Assembly (NCBI RefSeq): GCF_900104765.1 | Contig: NZ_LT629737.1 | Span: 2,108,001-2,172,000, forward strand | Reading direction: 5' to 3' | Source: Gillisia sp. Hel1_33_143 | GTDB taxonomy: Bacteria > Bacteroidota > Bacteroidia > Flavobacteriales > Flavobacteriaceae | Length of the DNA: 64,000 nt | Shown here: positions 37,859 through 47,441 of the stretch, one piece after another | Numbering within the stretch: position 1 is the stretch's first letter | How the letters are laid out: each line of letters begins with the position of its first letter | Notes under the pieces: generated by a model | What the model was told of the DNA's origin: nothing | The model's database searches: none | The model's input: only the letters and a program-made list of their open reading frames with translations | Translations under genes and position numbers: made by a program

Positions 37859-38298
37859 TAGCCTTTTGATATAGTGTCTGGAAGTTCATTAACATCGTTC
37901 TCATCCCATGGAAAATGTTTTTGAAGCTGATCCCCAGCTTTCAAAATTCCATCGATAAGTCCTTGTTTGAAATTTCCATTTTTAAAGTGAGTAACAATAG
38001 TATCTTTTGTACTCTCCCAGAAATCTACTGGAACAACTGCATTGATACCTTTATCGCCATAGATTACAAAGTTCCGATCTTCTACAGCTACATAGATAAG
38101 TACCCCGTTATCTTGCTTTGTATTATCCATCTTAAGGGCATGGAAAACTTCCATAGCCCTTTCAAAGATGTCTTTATTTTCATGAGATTTTTCAATGTGA
38201 ACTCTAATTTCACCAGAAGTTGCCTTTTCTGCAGAACGGATAGCATCTACAATTTCCTTCTCTTCCTTTTCTGTTAAGAATCTTTCAACTTTACTCAT
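37858..38298 (-). CDS. TPM-domain protein without membrane anchor
   Basis: A 146-residue protein consisting of one TPM domain (about 5-130). Shared blocks with its neighbour include the E-x-x-x-G-E-I-R start, NGVLIYVAVEDRNF and the GxGI region followed by a C-terminal helix. It has no signal peptide or helix that would span the membrane, so it is likely cytoplasmic, unlike the next gene's product. It sits 8 bases after lemA. Confidence 0.9.
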   Translation of the reverse strand: MSKVERFLTEKEEKEIVDAIRSAEKATSGEIRVHIEKSHENKDIFERAMEVFHALKMDNTKQDNGVLIYVAVEDRNFVIYGDKGINAVVPVDFWESTKDTIVTHFKNGNFKQGLIDGILKAGDQLQKHFPWDENDVNELPDTISKG

Positions 38299-38306
38299 AG
38301 CTTTTA

Positions 38307-38906
38307 CTAATTAAAATCGAAGTCTACATCTGGTGCATTTTCAGAACCTGCATCTGCTTCAAATCTAACCATAGGGTCAAATCCAAACCATCCGGCAAAC
38401 ATGCTATTCGGAAAAATTCTAATGTATTTGTTATACTCTGTAACACCCTCATTGTATCTATTTCTTGCTACATTAATTCTATTTTCAGTTCCTTCTAATT
38501 GAGATTGTAACTGAAGAAAGTTCTGATTTGCTTTTAATTCTGGATATCTTTCTACAGTAACTAGTAATCTTGATAATGCAGAAGAAACTCCGCTTTGAGC
38601 TTGCTGGAATTGAGCCATTTGCTCTGGAGTAATGTTAGCAGGATCTATATTTACAGACGTTGCTTTTGCTCTAGCTTCTATAACATCTGTAAGCGTACCT
38701 CTTTCAAAATCTGCAGCTCCTTTCACGGTTTTTACAAGATTGCTAATAAGATCATTTCTTCTCTGATATGAACTTTCTACGTTAGACCATGCTAATCTAG
38801 CATCTTCTTGTTTAGTTACCGCTTTGTTATTAAAGCCTACAGTTAAGCTATAAATAATAATACCTAGAACAATAATAACAATTGCTGGAATAAGCCACTT
38901 TTTCAT
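38307..38906 (-). CDS. lemA: LemA family protein
   Basis: A 199-residue membrane protein with one N-terminal helix (about 4-22) and an all-helical LemA domain. NLVKTVKGAA, ARAKA and LLVTVERYPELKANQNFLQLQSQLEGTE are family signatures, as is RYNEGVTEYN. LemA proteins are conserved but their biochemical role is unclear; in many genomes they stand next to TPM or M48 proteins, as here. It starts one base after the MerR gene's stop. Confidence 0.93.
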   Translation of the reverse strand: MKKWLIPAIVIIVLGIIIYSLTVGFNNKAVTKQEDARLAWSNVESSYQRRNDLISNLVKTVKGAADFERGTLTDVIEARAKATSVNIDPANITPEQMAQFQQAQSGVSSALSRLLVTVERYPELKANQNFLQLQSQLEGTENRINVARNRYNEGVTEYNKYIRIFPNSMFAGWFGFDPMVRFEADAGSENAPDVDFDFN

Positions 38907-38907
38907 A

Positions 38908-39237
38908 CTATAATTGATTTTTGAGATTGGTTAATTCAGATTTTACCGATTGTAATTTTCGGATAATGTCAAAGTTAGTGAGAGTTTTCTTCTTTTCCTC
39001 TTTTAAATGGATTTTTGCACCTTCTAAGGTAAATCCACGTTCTTTCACTAAATGATAAATGAGCTCTAGATTCTTTATGTCTTGAGGCGTAAATAATCTA
39101 TTGCCTTTGGCATTCTTTTTAGGTTTTAGTGCATCAAATTCTTTCTCCCAAAATCTGATAAGAGAGGTATTCACACCAAATGCTTCAGCAACTTCGCCAA
39201 TAGCATAATATCGTTTTTCTGGAAGATCTACATGCAT
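38908..39237 (-). CDS. MerR family transcriptional regulator
   Basis: A 109-residue protein with an N-terminal winged helix-turn-helix: YYAIGEVAEAFGVNTSLIRFWEKEF is the family signature, followed by NRLFTPQDIKNLELIYHLVKE. The C-terminal part is a short coiled coil with no cysteine-based effector domain, so it is a minimal MerR form. It overlaps the M23 peptidase stop by one base (TAATG). It may regulate its own operon; no operator could be placed. Confidence 0.92.
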   Translation of the reverse strand: MHVDLPEKRYYAIGEVAEAFGVNTSLIRFWEKEFDALKPKKNAKGNRLFTPQDIKNLELIYHLVKERGFTLEGAKIHLKEEKKKTLTNFDIIRKLQSVKSELTNLKNQL

Positions 39238-40214
39238 TAATCTAAAGATTGGTTTTCTTGTTGTGCTTTAATAAGAACCTGGTCAAATTCTTCTGGAGAT
39301 AAGTTACCATAATAGAAGTTAATAGGGTTTATACGTTCTCCATCTTTATAGATCTCATAATGTAAATGTGGACCTTCAGATCTACCGGTGCTTCCAACAA
39401 AACCTATTACATCTCCACGTTTTACTTTTTGACCTACTCTTACATTGTATTTATATAAATGAGCATATAGGCTGGTATATCCATACCCATGATCTATTTC
39501 TATATGATTTCCAAAACCGGTTGCTCTATTATCTGCCCTTTCCACTTTTCCGTCGCCGGTGGCATAAACAGGAGTTCCCCGAGGGGAAGAAAAGTCCATT
39601 CCGTAATGAAATTTCTTAACCTTGGTAAAAGGATCACTTCTCCAGCCATATCCGGAAGCAATTCTCTTAAGGTCTTCATTTTTGACAGGTTGTATTGCAG
39701 GGATCGCTGCGAGCAGTTGTTCTTTTTCTTTTGCTAGAACTGTTATTTCATCTAAAGATTTGGACTGAACAACAATTTGTTTTGTAAGAATATCCATCCT
39801 CTTTTCGGTATCTATTATAAGTTTAGAGTTTTCATAACCCTCTAGATTCTTATATCTGTTTATACCTCCAAAACCTGCTTTGCGCTGTTCTTCTGGAATA
39901 GGATTGGCTTCAAAATATAGTCTATATATATTATTGTCTCTATCTTCAATATCAGCAAGAACGTTCTGGATTTGATCCATCTTTTTGTTCTGAATTCCGT
40001 ATTGTAATTGCATGTTCAGCAATTCTCTCTTAAGCGCTTTTTCTTTGGGGGTTTCTATACCTGGAATATTCAAATAAACCACGAGCAGTATAAGCCCGGC
40101 AAGAAATGCTCCCGCAATTCCTACAAAGGCGATCCCAAATTTTCGGCTTTTACGGCGTTCAATTTTTTTATAGGAAAGCGTCTCGCTATCGTAATAATAT
40201 TTAACCTTCGTCAT
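39237..40214 (-). CDS. M23 family metallopeptidase (peptidoglycan hydrolase type)
   Basis: A 325-residue envelope protein. One helix (about 27-50) anchors it, a coiled-coil region (60-180) follows, and the peptidase domain has GYGWRSDPF, the zinc ligands in FHYGMDFS (H-x-x-x-D), and the HLHYE motif. SLYAHL provides the other conserved histidine. It probably cuts peptide cross-links in the periplasm during growth or division. It is the first gene of a five-gene minus-strand operon and is divergent from alaS. Confidence 0.93.
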   Translation of the reverse strand: MTKVKYYYDSETLSYKKIERRKSRKFGIAFVGIAGAFLAGLILLVVYLNIPGIETPKEKALKRELLNMQLQYGIQNKKMDQIQNVLADIEDRDNNIYRLYFEANPIPEEQRKAGFGGINRYKNLEGYENSKLIIDTEKRMDILTKQIVVQSKSLDEITVLAKEKEQLLAAIPAIQPVKNEDLKRIASGYGWRSDPFTKVKKFHYGMDFSSPRGTPVYATGDGKVERADNRATGFGNHIEIDHGYGYTSLYAHLYKYNVRVGQKVKRGDVIGFVGSTGRSEGPHLHYEIYKDGERINPINFYYGNLSPEEFDQVLIKAQQENQSLD

Positions 40215-40347
40215 AAATTAAAAATATGCTATTTTTGCCAGTATTAAGCACTGCAAAAACCTTGCAAATGGTTATGAGAAACGAACAAATATAAAAATTG
40301 TTTTCTCACCCACATAATTTAATAATTATTAGACCTTTTTTGGCCAT

Positions 40348-42960
40348 ATGAAATCTAAGGAGATACGCTCAACATACCTCGAATTCTTTAAATCTAAATT
40401 TCATACCATTGTGCCATCTGCACCTATGGTAATTAAAGATGATCCAACCCTGATGTTTACCAATGCAGGAATGAATCAATTTAAGGAATATTTTCTTGGA
40501 AACACAGTGCCAAAGCAAACTAGAATTACAGATACCCAAAAGTGTCTTAGAGTTAGTGGTAAGCATAATGACTTGGAAGAAGTAGGGATGGATACTTACC
40601 ATCATACTATGTTTGAAATGCTTGGGAATTGGAGTTTTGGAGATTATTTCAAAAAAGAAGCAATTCATTGGGCTTGGGAATTACTTACCGAAGTTTTTAA
40701 GGTGAACAAAGATATTTTATATGTTTCTGTATTTGAAGGAAGCGAAGATGATAATATGCCTTTAGATAAGGAGGCTTTTGATCTTTGGAAAGCGATTGTT
40801 CCTGAAGACAGAATTATCATGGGTAATAAAAAAGATAATTTCTGGGAAATGGGAGATCAGGGGCCGTGTGGTCCAAGTTCAGAAATTCACGTAGATCTTA
40901 GATCTGAGGAGGAAAAAGTTAAGATCCCTGGTAGAGATCTAGTAAATGCAGATCATCCTCTTGTAGTAGAGATCTGGAATTTGGTTTTTATAGAATTTAA
41001 TAGAAAAGCAGATGGATCTTTAGAAAAATTACCTGCGCAGCATGTAGATACCGGAATGGGCTTTGAAAGGCTTTGCATGGTATTGCAAGATAAAAAATCT
41101 AATTATGATACCGATGTATTTACACCTCTTATAAAAGAGATAGAAATTATTACCAATACTCCTTATGGCAAAACGGAGAAAGTAGATATAGCTATTAGAG
41201 TTATTGCAGACCATGTTAGAGCTGTAGCTTTTGCTATTGCAGATGGGCAATTACCAGGCAATGGCGGTGCAGGATATGTTATAAGAAGAATATTAAGGAG
41301 AGCTATTAGATATGGCTTTACCTTTTTAGATACTAAAGAACCATTTATTTATAAATTGGTAGCTACTTTGAGCAAGCAGATGGGAGATTCTTTCCCAGAA
41401 ATTAAAGCTCAGCAAACGCTTTGTGAGAATGTAATTAGAGAAGAAGAACAGTCCTTTCTTAGAACATTAGACCAAGGTCTTGTGCTACTAGAAAATATTA
41501 TAGAAAATACAACCGGAAAAACTGTTTCAGGTAAAAAAGCCTTTGAATTATATGACACCTTTGGTTTCCCTATAGATCTTACTGCTCTTATATTGAGAGA
41601 ACGCGGATATGATCTGGATGAAGCTGAGTTTAAGTCTGAATTACAGCAGCAAAAAGATCGGTCAAGAGCTGCTTCTGTTGTAACTGCCGGAGATTGGCAG
41701 ATATTAGGAGAAGAGGAATCTGAAAACTTTATAGGATATGATCACAGATCTTCTGAAGTAAAGATCACAAGAATTAGAAAGGTTAATAGTAAGAAGGATG
41801 GTGAGATCTATCAATTAGTACTTAATAGAACTCCATTTTATGCTGAAGGTGGTGGACAAGTTGGTGATAGAGGAATTCTTGAGACCGAGAATGGAGAAAC
41901 GATAAAGATAATTGATACTAAGAAGGAGAATAATTTAATTATTCATTTTACTAAAAAATTACCTTCAGATATTTCTGGAACGCTGCAGGCCAAGGTAAAT
42001 ATTGAAAAAAGAGATCTCTCTCAGGCAAATCATTCTGCAACACATTTATTACATCAAGCTTTAAGAAAAATCTTAGGCACTCATGTAGAACAAAAAGGTT
42101 CTATGGTAAGTCCGGATTATCTAAGATTTGATTTTTCTCACTTCAGTAAGCTTAGTGCAGGAGAATTACAGGAAATAGAAACCTTTGTTAACAAGCGCAT
42201 CAAAGAGCAAATTCCTTTATTTGAACAAAGGGGAATTACGTATAATAATGCTATAGAGCAAGGTGCAATTGCACTCTTTGGGGAGAAATATGGAGATTCT
42301 GTAAGAGCCATAAAGTTTGGAGACTCTATGGAACTATGTGGTGGTACGCATGTTCAGAATACTGCAGATATTTGGTATTTTAAAATTATTTCTGAGGAAG
42401 CAGTAGCAGCCGGAATTCGTAGAATTGAAGCTATTACCGGTGATGCTGTAAAACAATATTTTTCAGATCAGGCAGAAACCCTTCATCAGATCAATTCAGA
42501 ATTAAAGAATGCTAAAGATCCGGTAAAGTCTATACAATCATTACAATCTGAAAATGCGTCTCTTAAGAAACAAGTTGAAACATTATTAAGAGAAAAGGCT
42601 AAAAACCTTAAAGTAGAACTTCAAACAGAAATACAATCTATTAACGGAATAGATTTTCTTGCTAAGAAAGTAGATCTAGATGCTAATGGAATTAAAGATC
42701 TTGCATTTCAGTTAGGAGAAAATAAGAATAATTTGTTTTTGTTACTAGCTTCAGAGCAAGATGGCAAAGCATTATTATCATGTTACATTTCAAAAGAATT
42801 AGTAGCAGAAAAAGGTTTGAATGCAGGACAGGTAGTACGCGAACTTGGTAAATTTATTCAAGGTGGAGGAGGGGGGCAGCCTTTCTTTGCAACTGCGGGG
42901 GGTAAAAAACCTGAAGGAATAGCGGAAGCCTTGCAAAAATCAAGAGAATATTTAAACTAA
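40348..42960 (+). CDS. alaS: Alanine-tRNA ligase
   Basis: An 870-residue class II aminoacyl-tRNA synthetase of normal length. The catalytic core starts [13 protein letters not shown] with [11 protein letters not shown] (motif 1-2 region) and [20 protein letters not shown] (motif 3 region). The editing domain has the zinc site HSATH and CGGTH. The C-Ala domain is at the end, with [14 protein letters not shown]. It attaches alanine to tRNA-Ala and clears Ser/Gly mischarging. A TATTTTTG box at 40230-40237 is a possible but distant -7 element. It ends in a GC-rich terminator. Confidence 0.98.
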   Translation: MKSKEIRSTYLEFFKSKFHTIVPSAPMVIKDDPTLMFTNAGMNQFKEYFLGNTVPKQTRITDTQKCLRVSGKHNDLEEVGMDTYHHTMFEMLGNWSFGDYFKKEAIHWAWELLTEVFKVNKDILYVSVFEGSEDDNMPLDKEAFDLWKAIVPEDRIIMGNKKDNFWEMGDQGPCGPSSEIHVDLRSEEEKVKIPGRDLVNADHPLVVEIWNLVFIEFNRKADGSLEKLPAQHVDTGMGFERLCMVLQDKKSNYDTDVFTPLIKEIEIITNTPYGKTEKVDIAIRVIADHVRAVAFAIADGQLPGNGGAGYVIRRILRRAIRYGFTFLDTKEPFIYKLVATLSKQMGDSFPEIKAQQTLCENVIREEEQSFLRTLDQGLVLLENIIENTTGKTVSGKKAFELYDTFGFPIDLTALILRERGYDLDEAEFKSELQQQKDRSRAASVVTAGDWQILGEEESENFIGYDHRSSEVKITRIRKVNSKKDGEIYQLVLNRTPFYAEGGGQVGDRGILETENGETIKIIDTKKENNLIIHFTKKLPSDISGTLQAKVNIEKRDLSQANHSATHLLHQALRKILGTHVEQKGSMVSPDYLRFDFSHFSKLSAGELQEIETFVNKRIKEQIPLFEQRGITYNNAIEQGAIALFGEKYGDSVRAIKFGDSMELCGGTHVQNTADIWYFKIISEEAVAAGIRRIEAITGDAVKQYFSDQAETLHQINSELKNAKDPVKSIQSLQSENASLKKQVETLLREKAKNLKVELQTEIQSINGIDFLAKKVDLDANGIKDLAFQLGENKNNLFLLLASEQDGKALLSCYISKELVAEKGLNAGQVVRELGKFIQGGGGGQPFFATAGGKKPEGIAEALQKSREYLN

Positions 42961-42968
42961 TAAACTTA

Positions 42969-43000
42969 CCCCGCGTTTCTTAATTGCGGGGTTTATTTTT
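42969..43000 (+). terminator. Terminator after alaS
   Basis: A GC-rich stem (42969-42974 with 42986-42991) with flanking A/T pairs, followed by a T-rich tract. It separates alaS from the GSCFA gene 58 bases downstream. Confidence 0.8.
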
Positions 43001-43017
43001 ATCTAATTTTAAATATT

Positions 43018-43977
43018 ATGAAGTTTAGAACAGAAGTATCGGTTTCCCCCCAAGATAATGCAATTAGTTATCGCTCTAAGATCTTCTTGCTCGGCTCATG
43101 TTTTGTGGAAAATATTGGTGAGAAACTAGATCTTTATCAATTTCAGAATTATAAGAATCCTTTTGGAATTCTATATCACCCTTCAGCCTTAGAAAATTTT
43201 TTAAGAAAAGTAGTGGAGGGCTATGAGTTTACCTCTGCAGATATTTTTTATCATAATGAACGCTGGCATAGTTTTGATGCACACTCAGAACTTAGCGATG
43301 AAAGTAGTTCTAATTTAATAGAAAGATTAAATGTTCAACTGCAACATAGCAGGTCTTATTTAAATCAAACTTCGCACATCATACTTACTTTAGGAACAGC
43401 ATGGAAATATTATCATTTAAAAACAGAAACATCTGTTGCTAATTGCCATAAATTACCTCAAAAGGAATTTGTGAAAAAGCTAATGAGCATAGAAGAAATA
43501 ACTGGTAAATTACATTCCATTCAATCGTTATTATGTAAACTTAATAGTGACATACAACTAATTTATACACTTTCTCCTGTTAGGCATCTTAGAGATGGTC
43601 TCTTAGAAAATCAATTAAGCAAAGCGCATCTTTTAACTGCCATTCATGAGAATTTAAAAATCAAAAAAGATGGCGGTTTAAAGGTTGATTATTTTCCTTC
43701 TTATGAGATCATGATGGATGATCTTAGAGATTATAGGTTTTATAAAGAAGATCTGCTTCATCCTAACAGCACAGCTATTTCATATATCTGGAATAAATTC
43801 TTAGATGCCTGGGTGCTTCCAAAGGAGCTAGATGTAATGAAGAAGGTGGAAACCATACATAGAGGCTTAAATCATAGACCATTTAATGAAAATTCTGAAG
43901 CGCATAAAAAGTTCATATCTCAGTTAAGGGAAAATATAGATTTGTTAGTAAAAGATCATTCCTGGATGCGTTTCTGA
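43018..43977 (+). CDS. GSCFA domain protein (SGNH-like hydrolase)
   Basis: A 319-residue protein with LLGSCFVENIG near residue 30, the motif naming the GSCFA family, and NPFGILYHP just after it. LTLGTAWKY and LSPVRHL/DLLHPN are further blocks; the last resembles the D-x-x-H of SGNH esterases. A hydrolase acting on acyl or sugar esters is therefore possible but not shown. There is no signal peptide. A 395-base gene-free stretch follows. Confidence 0.9.
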   Translation: MKFRTEVSVSPQDNAISYRSKIFLLGSCFVENIGEKLDLYQFQNYKNPFGILYHPSALENFLRKVVEGYEFTSADIFYHNERWHSFDAHSELSDESSSNLIERLNVQLQHSRSYLNQTSHIILTLGTAWKYYHLKTETSVANCHKLPQKEFVKKLMSIEEITGKLHSIQSLLCKLNSDIQLIYTLSPVRHLRDGLLENQLSKAHLLTAIHENLKIKKDGGLKVDYFPSYEIMMDDLRDYRFYKEDLLHPNSTAISYIWNKFLDAWVLPKELDVMKKVETIHRGLNHRPFNENSEAHKKFISQLRENIDLLVKDHSWMRF

Positions 43978-44372
43978 TTTAAAAATTATAAATCCTCGAT
44001 TTTTTCTATTCTTTATATTCAAAACTGTTAATAATCTGTGTCTTCTATTTTGTTGATATCTATTAAGATTTTAAAGCTATCTTTCTGATAAACACATAAT
44101 TAATATAAAAATTTAAGGAGATTTACTTGTTTGGTGATTAAATTTTTGTAATTTTAAATAAGCAATAAGAGTAGAACTACATCTTAAATAATTATTAAAA
44201 TTAGTTCAAAATTAATGCTTAGTTTCTAAAATTTGTTGGGGTAGATTTTAGAATTTTAAAGCTTATGGACGGGTGGGGCCGTCCATAAGCATTTTTATTA
44301 TACACCACTTCTTCACTTAAATTTATAATAATCCGTTCTTCTTATTAGTATCTTTAGCCTAAATTCTAAGCT
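43978..44372. other. 395-base stretch without a gene, containing a strong hairpin
   Basis: AT-rich DNA between the GSCFA and DUF4230 genes. I see no supported open frame. The one clear structure is a perfect 12-base inverted repeat at 44261-44290, described separately. No full match to TTG-N19-TAnnTTTG was found, although a TATTTTG near 44048 is close. Confidence 0.6.
44261..44297 (+). terminator. Isolated perfect 12-base hairpin with short T tract
   Basis: Stem 44261-44272 pairs perfectly with 44279-44290 around a six-base G-rich loop, followed by ATTTTTATT. It has the form of an intrinsic terminator but lies 283 bases after the nearest upstream gene, so it may end an unannotated small RNA or a long 3' leader of the GSCFA transcript. 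Confidence 0.55.
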
Positions 44373-44987
44373 ATGAGAAAGATTATTGCGGTGGTTCTTT
44401 TACTTTTGGTTGTGTTTTTTGGATATCAATATTTTGAATCTAAGAATAATGAGAGAGATCAATTGCTAGAAAGTACCAATCTTATCCAAAAACAAATAAA
44501 GAATGTTGGGAAGCTGGTGGTTACCGAAGGCAATTTTTCTCAAGTTTTCTCCTATAAAGATTCTAAGAAGTACTACCTAGATATATTTTCTGCAAGAAAA
44601 AAAGCTCTTATAATAGTAAATGCAGATGTAACAGTATCTTATGATCTTAGTAAATTAAAGACAGAAGTGCACCCAGAAACTAAGACCGTTACCATTACTT
44701 ATATCCCGGATGAGGAGATCAAGATCAATCCTAATATTCAATATTATGACGTTACTCAAGATTATCTAAATCAATTTGAAGCAGAAGATTATAATACCAT
44801 TCAGAAAAAAGTAACAAAACTCATAAGTGCGAAAATTGAGAAATCCTCCCTAAAGACCAATGCTAAGAATAGGTTGATAAGCGAACTTCAAAAAATTTAT
44901 ATTTTAACCAACTCTATGGGGTGGACCTTAGAGTATAATGGTAATTCATTTAACAGTAATAAAGATCTGGAGTCACTAAAATTATAG
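44373..44987 (+). CDS. DUF4230 domain protein
   Basis: A 204-residue protein with one N-terminal helix (about 3-22) and a soluble domain expected outside the cytoplasm. The DUF4230 pattern is visible: LVVTEGNFSQVFSY, ALIIVNADVTVSYDLSKL and ITYIPDEEIKINPNIQYYD, then a helical end. The function of the family is unknown. The gene ends next to the stop of the convergent hydroxylase gene with no gap. Confidence 0.85.
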   Translation: MRKIIAVVLLLLVVFFGYQYFESKNNERDQLLESTNLIQKQIKNVGKLVVTEGNFSQVFSYKDSKKYYLDIFSARKKALIIVNADVTVSYDLSKLKTEVHPETKTVTITYIPDEEIKINPNIQYYDVTQDYLNQFEAEDYNTIQKKVTKLISAKIEKSSLKTNAKNRLISELQKIYILTNSMGWTLEYNGNSFNSNKDLESLKL

Positions 44988-46745
44988 TTATTTCACCATT
45001 AAATTAGCTTCTACGAGTTCTATTCCTCCATCAATTAAGTGAGCGATATCTTTACGTTGTGCTTTAACTTCATGTAAATGTTCTTTCACTTTAGCTGCAA
45101 ATTTTGGATCTCTGTCTAAAACCAATTCATATATTTCAACAGAAAGTAACCAATCTTTTGGATGATGTTTTTTAGCAATTTCGAAAGCTGCTTCTAGAGA
45201 GAATTTAGTGTTTTCACCATTTCTATTGTTCTTTACTGCTTGATACAAACTTTCCAATTCTATTTTCTCTTCAGAACTTTTACTCTTTATGGTGGTGCTT
45301 GAAACTTTATGAGTAATAAGATCAAAAGATAAAGGATCTGCTGGACCAGCAAAGGCAGAAATTACTTCTTTCCCTATAGCCATATCATAATTGCCCCATT
45401 CTGGTTGGAATAATATTTCATCTTTATAGGTAACCGTACAATTTTTTAGACTTATCAGAATTATTTTACCTTGAAGATTTCTAGTGCCGGTTATGATATC
45501 CCCTGTTACAAAAATCCCACCTTCAAATTCAAAAGTAATATTTTCGCCCTCATAGATATCATAAGCTCTAAGATCTCTAGGGCTCATATCTTCAATAGCT
45601 AGATTGATCCCTTTTAGTTTTCCAATGGGAGATCCAAAACCATTAGGATGATTTATAACCCCATGCCCTACAAGTTCTTTATCTCTATTTGATAATGCAG
45701 TTTTACCAGTTGTTTGAAAATATATTGGACGATCCTGATAAGAAATAACTTTGGTAAAATTCCCAGAAATCTGTATTCCGGTGCTCAACTCAATAGTGCC
45801 TAAATTCTTGGAATTAATTAACTTTTCCAATCCAGATAAACCTCCCTTTCTTAGCGACATGGTATTTGCAAATTCTTCAAGTACCTGACTTAAATAAGAG
45901 AAATCTGGAGTGACATATAATTGAGGTTGTGGTTTTGTAATATCAAATTCTTGATTGGCAGCTTCTAGATTATAAGGTCTTTTTTTCACCTTATCTGTCA
46001 TACACCAAGCGCTTTCTCCAATAGAAGATAAAAGTCCTGCACCGTAGATCTTTGGCTCTTCCACAGTTCCTATAAGTCCGTATTCTACGGTCCACCAGTG
46101 TAAATTTCTAATTTGAGCCATTTCACTAGGCTTTCCCATATTATTCTGAAGAAAATCTACTTTCTCTTCAGCTTCACGAATTACATCTTCAGGTGTATCT
46201 TCAGCTTCTTTGATTATAGAAAGATGACGAATGGCTTCGTACATTTCATAATCTTTAGCACTCGAGATCGCTTTGCAACCAATTTCTCCAAAACGTCTTA
46301 AATATTCTGCATATTCTGGATTGGCAATGATTGGAGCATGCCCGGCACCTTCATGAATTATATCTGGAGCAGGAGTGTATTCTATATGATCTAGTTGTCT
46401 TATATCACTTGCAATAACAAGAACGTTATAAGCTTGAAATTCCATAAAAGCCGCTGGTGGAATAAATCCATCTACGGCAACTGCTGCCCATCCAATTTCC
46501 TTTAGAATTCTATTCATTCCATACATATTGGGAATGCTATCTATAGAGATCCCTGTTTGCCTAAGACCTTCTAAATAAGAATTATGAGCAACTTTACTTA
46601 GATAATCCACATTCTTTCGCATCACATATCTCCAAACTGCCTGATTTATTGCTGTATATTCATCATAATCCTGAGGTTTGATAAATTGTTGCAAATGATC
46701 TGGTAGCCGGTCTAAAATCTCATTAGATTGAATTTCTTCTAACAT
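44988..46745 (-). CDS. Aromatic amino acid hydroxylase (phenylalanine 4-monooxygenase-like)
   Basis: A 585-residue iron- and pterin-dependent hydroxylase, likely converting phenylalanine to tyrosine. Iron ligands are H131 and H136 (HEGAGH) and probably E221 in TVEYGL. The spacing between H136 and the glutamate is about 40 residues longer than in Pseudomonas PhhA (roughly 260 residues in all), filled by a charged helical insert. After the catalytic domain (to about 300) comes a second part of nearly 290 residues of unknown role. This long form is, to my knowledge, common in Bacteroidota. A TAATTTTG box (46777-46784, minus strand) is a possible -7 element. Confidence 0.88.
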   Translation of the reverse strand: MLEEIQSNEILDRLPDHLQQFIKPQDYDEYTAINQAVWRYVMRKNVDYLSKVAHNSYLEGLRQTGISIDSIPNMYGMNRILKEIGWAAVAVDGFIPPAAFMEFQAYNVLVIASDIRQLDHIEYTPAPDIIHEGAGHAPIIANPEYAEYLRRFGEIGCKAISSAKDYEMYEAIRHLSIIKEAEDTPEDVIREAEEKVDFLQNNMGKPSEMAQIRNLHWWTVEYGLIGTVEEPKIYGAGLLSSIGESAWCMTDKVKKRPYNLEAANQEFDITKPQPQLYVTPDFSYLSQVLEEFANTMSLRKGGLSGLEKLINSKNLGTIELSTGIQISGNFTKVISYQDRPIYFQTTGKTALSNRDKELVGHGVINHPNGFGSPIGKLKGINLAIEDMSPRDLRAYDIYEGENITFEFEGGIFVTGDIITGTRNLQGKIILISLKNCTVTYKDEILFQPEWGNYDMAIGKEVISAFAGPADPLSFDLITHKVSSTTIKSKSSEEKIELESLYQAVKNNRNGENTKFSLEAAFEIAKKHHPKDWLLSVEIYELVLDRDPKFAAKVKEHLHEVKAQRKDIAHLIDGGIELVEANLMVK

Positions 46746-46776
46746 ATATGTATGGTGTTTTTGCAGCCTAAAGATA

Positions 46777-46784
46777 CAAAATTA
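46777..46784 (-). promoter_or_regulatory. Candidate -7 box for the aromatic amino acid hydroxylase gene
   Basis: Minus strand reads TAATTTTG (TAnnTTTG), 32 bases before the ATG. The nearest TTG is 14 rather than 19 bases upstream, so support is partial. Confidence 0.3.
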
Positions 46785-46835
46785 GGTTTGGATAGTATCA
46801 ACTTAGGGCTCCAAGAAAATAAAACTGTTTTCAAC

Positions 46836-46862
46836 AAAAAACGCCTCCAATTGGAAGCGTTT
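46836..46862 (-). terminator. Terminator after the DUF4136 gene
   Basis: On the minus strand a ten-base stem (one G-T pair) with an AATT loop is followed by six T. It lies just past the stop of the DUF4136 lipoprotein gene and before the hydroxylase promoter region. Confidence 0.8.
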
Positions 46863-46873
46863 AGAATATTTAC

Positions 46874-47419
46874 TTATTCTTTTCCAGGTGGGAATTTCTT
46901 TAATATTTCTGCTACAATTTCGTTCACTCTATTTTGTTTTTTAGAAACATCTGTAGCAAGTGCAGCTGTTCCCATACCTTGCCAGATTAGTTCTTTGTCT
47001 TTAGCGTCTATAAGGTCTATATAAAGAGTACCTTCACTTGTTGAAGAAATGGTATTACGACCAGCTCCCCAATAATAAGGATTCCAGCCTCCCCATCCGT
47101 AGCCATAGAAACCCATCATGTTATTTTGATAGATATTAATGTTCTCATTAGTTTTGGTAAAAATGCTAACCAACATGTCCGGGTCTTCAGATTTCATATA
47201 ACCTTGCGCGCTCATGGCAGATTCTATACCGCGTAAGATTCTTTTTTTATCTAGGTCTGAAACTTCTGCCTTATCTATTCCAGGTTTGAAAAACGCGTAG
47301 GTCTTATACTTATTAAAATCTACAGACTGATCATAATCTGATGCTACTTTAACCGAGCTGCAAGATGTAAGAAGTGCAGCAAACAGAAACATTGTAAATG
47401 TAATTTTTAAGAATTTCAT
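46874..47419 (-). CDS. DUF4136 lipoprotein
   Basis: A 181-residue lipoprotein with lipobox C20 (LLTSC). The DUF4136 pattern is present: VASDYDQSVDFNKYKTYAF near the mature N-terminus, ILRGIESAMSAQGY, then an aromatic- and glycine-rich stretch (MMGFYGYGWGGWNPYYWG) and LYIDLIDAKDKELIWQG. The domain is periplasmic or outer-membrane facing; its function is unknown. It lies 22 bases after hutU, so read-through transcription is possible though the roles look unrelated. Confidence 0.9.
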   Translation of the reverse strand: MKFLKITFTMFLFAALLTSCSSVKVASDYDQSVDFNKYKTYAFFKPGIDKAEVSDLDKKRILRGIESAMSAQGYMKSEDPDMLVSIFTKTNENINIYQNNMMGFYGYGWGGWNPYYWGAGRNTISSTSEGTLYIDLIDAKDKELIWQGMGTAALATDVSKKQNRVNEIVAEILKKFPPGKE

Positions 47420-47441
47420 AAATTTAAATTTTAGAGGGTTA

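Noticed and set aside
40230-40237. TATTTTTG as the alaS promoter
   Set aside because: It fits the -7 element but lies 110 bases from the ATG, next to the divergent gene's start, with no TTG at the right distance.
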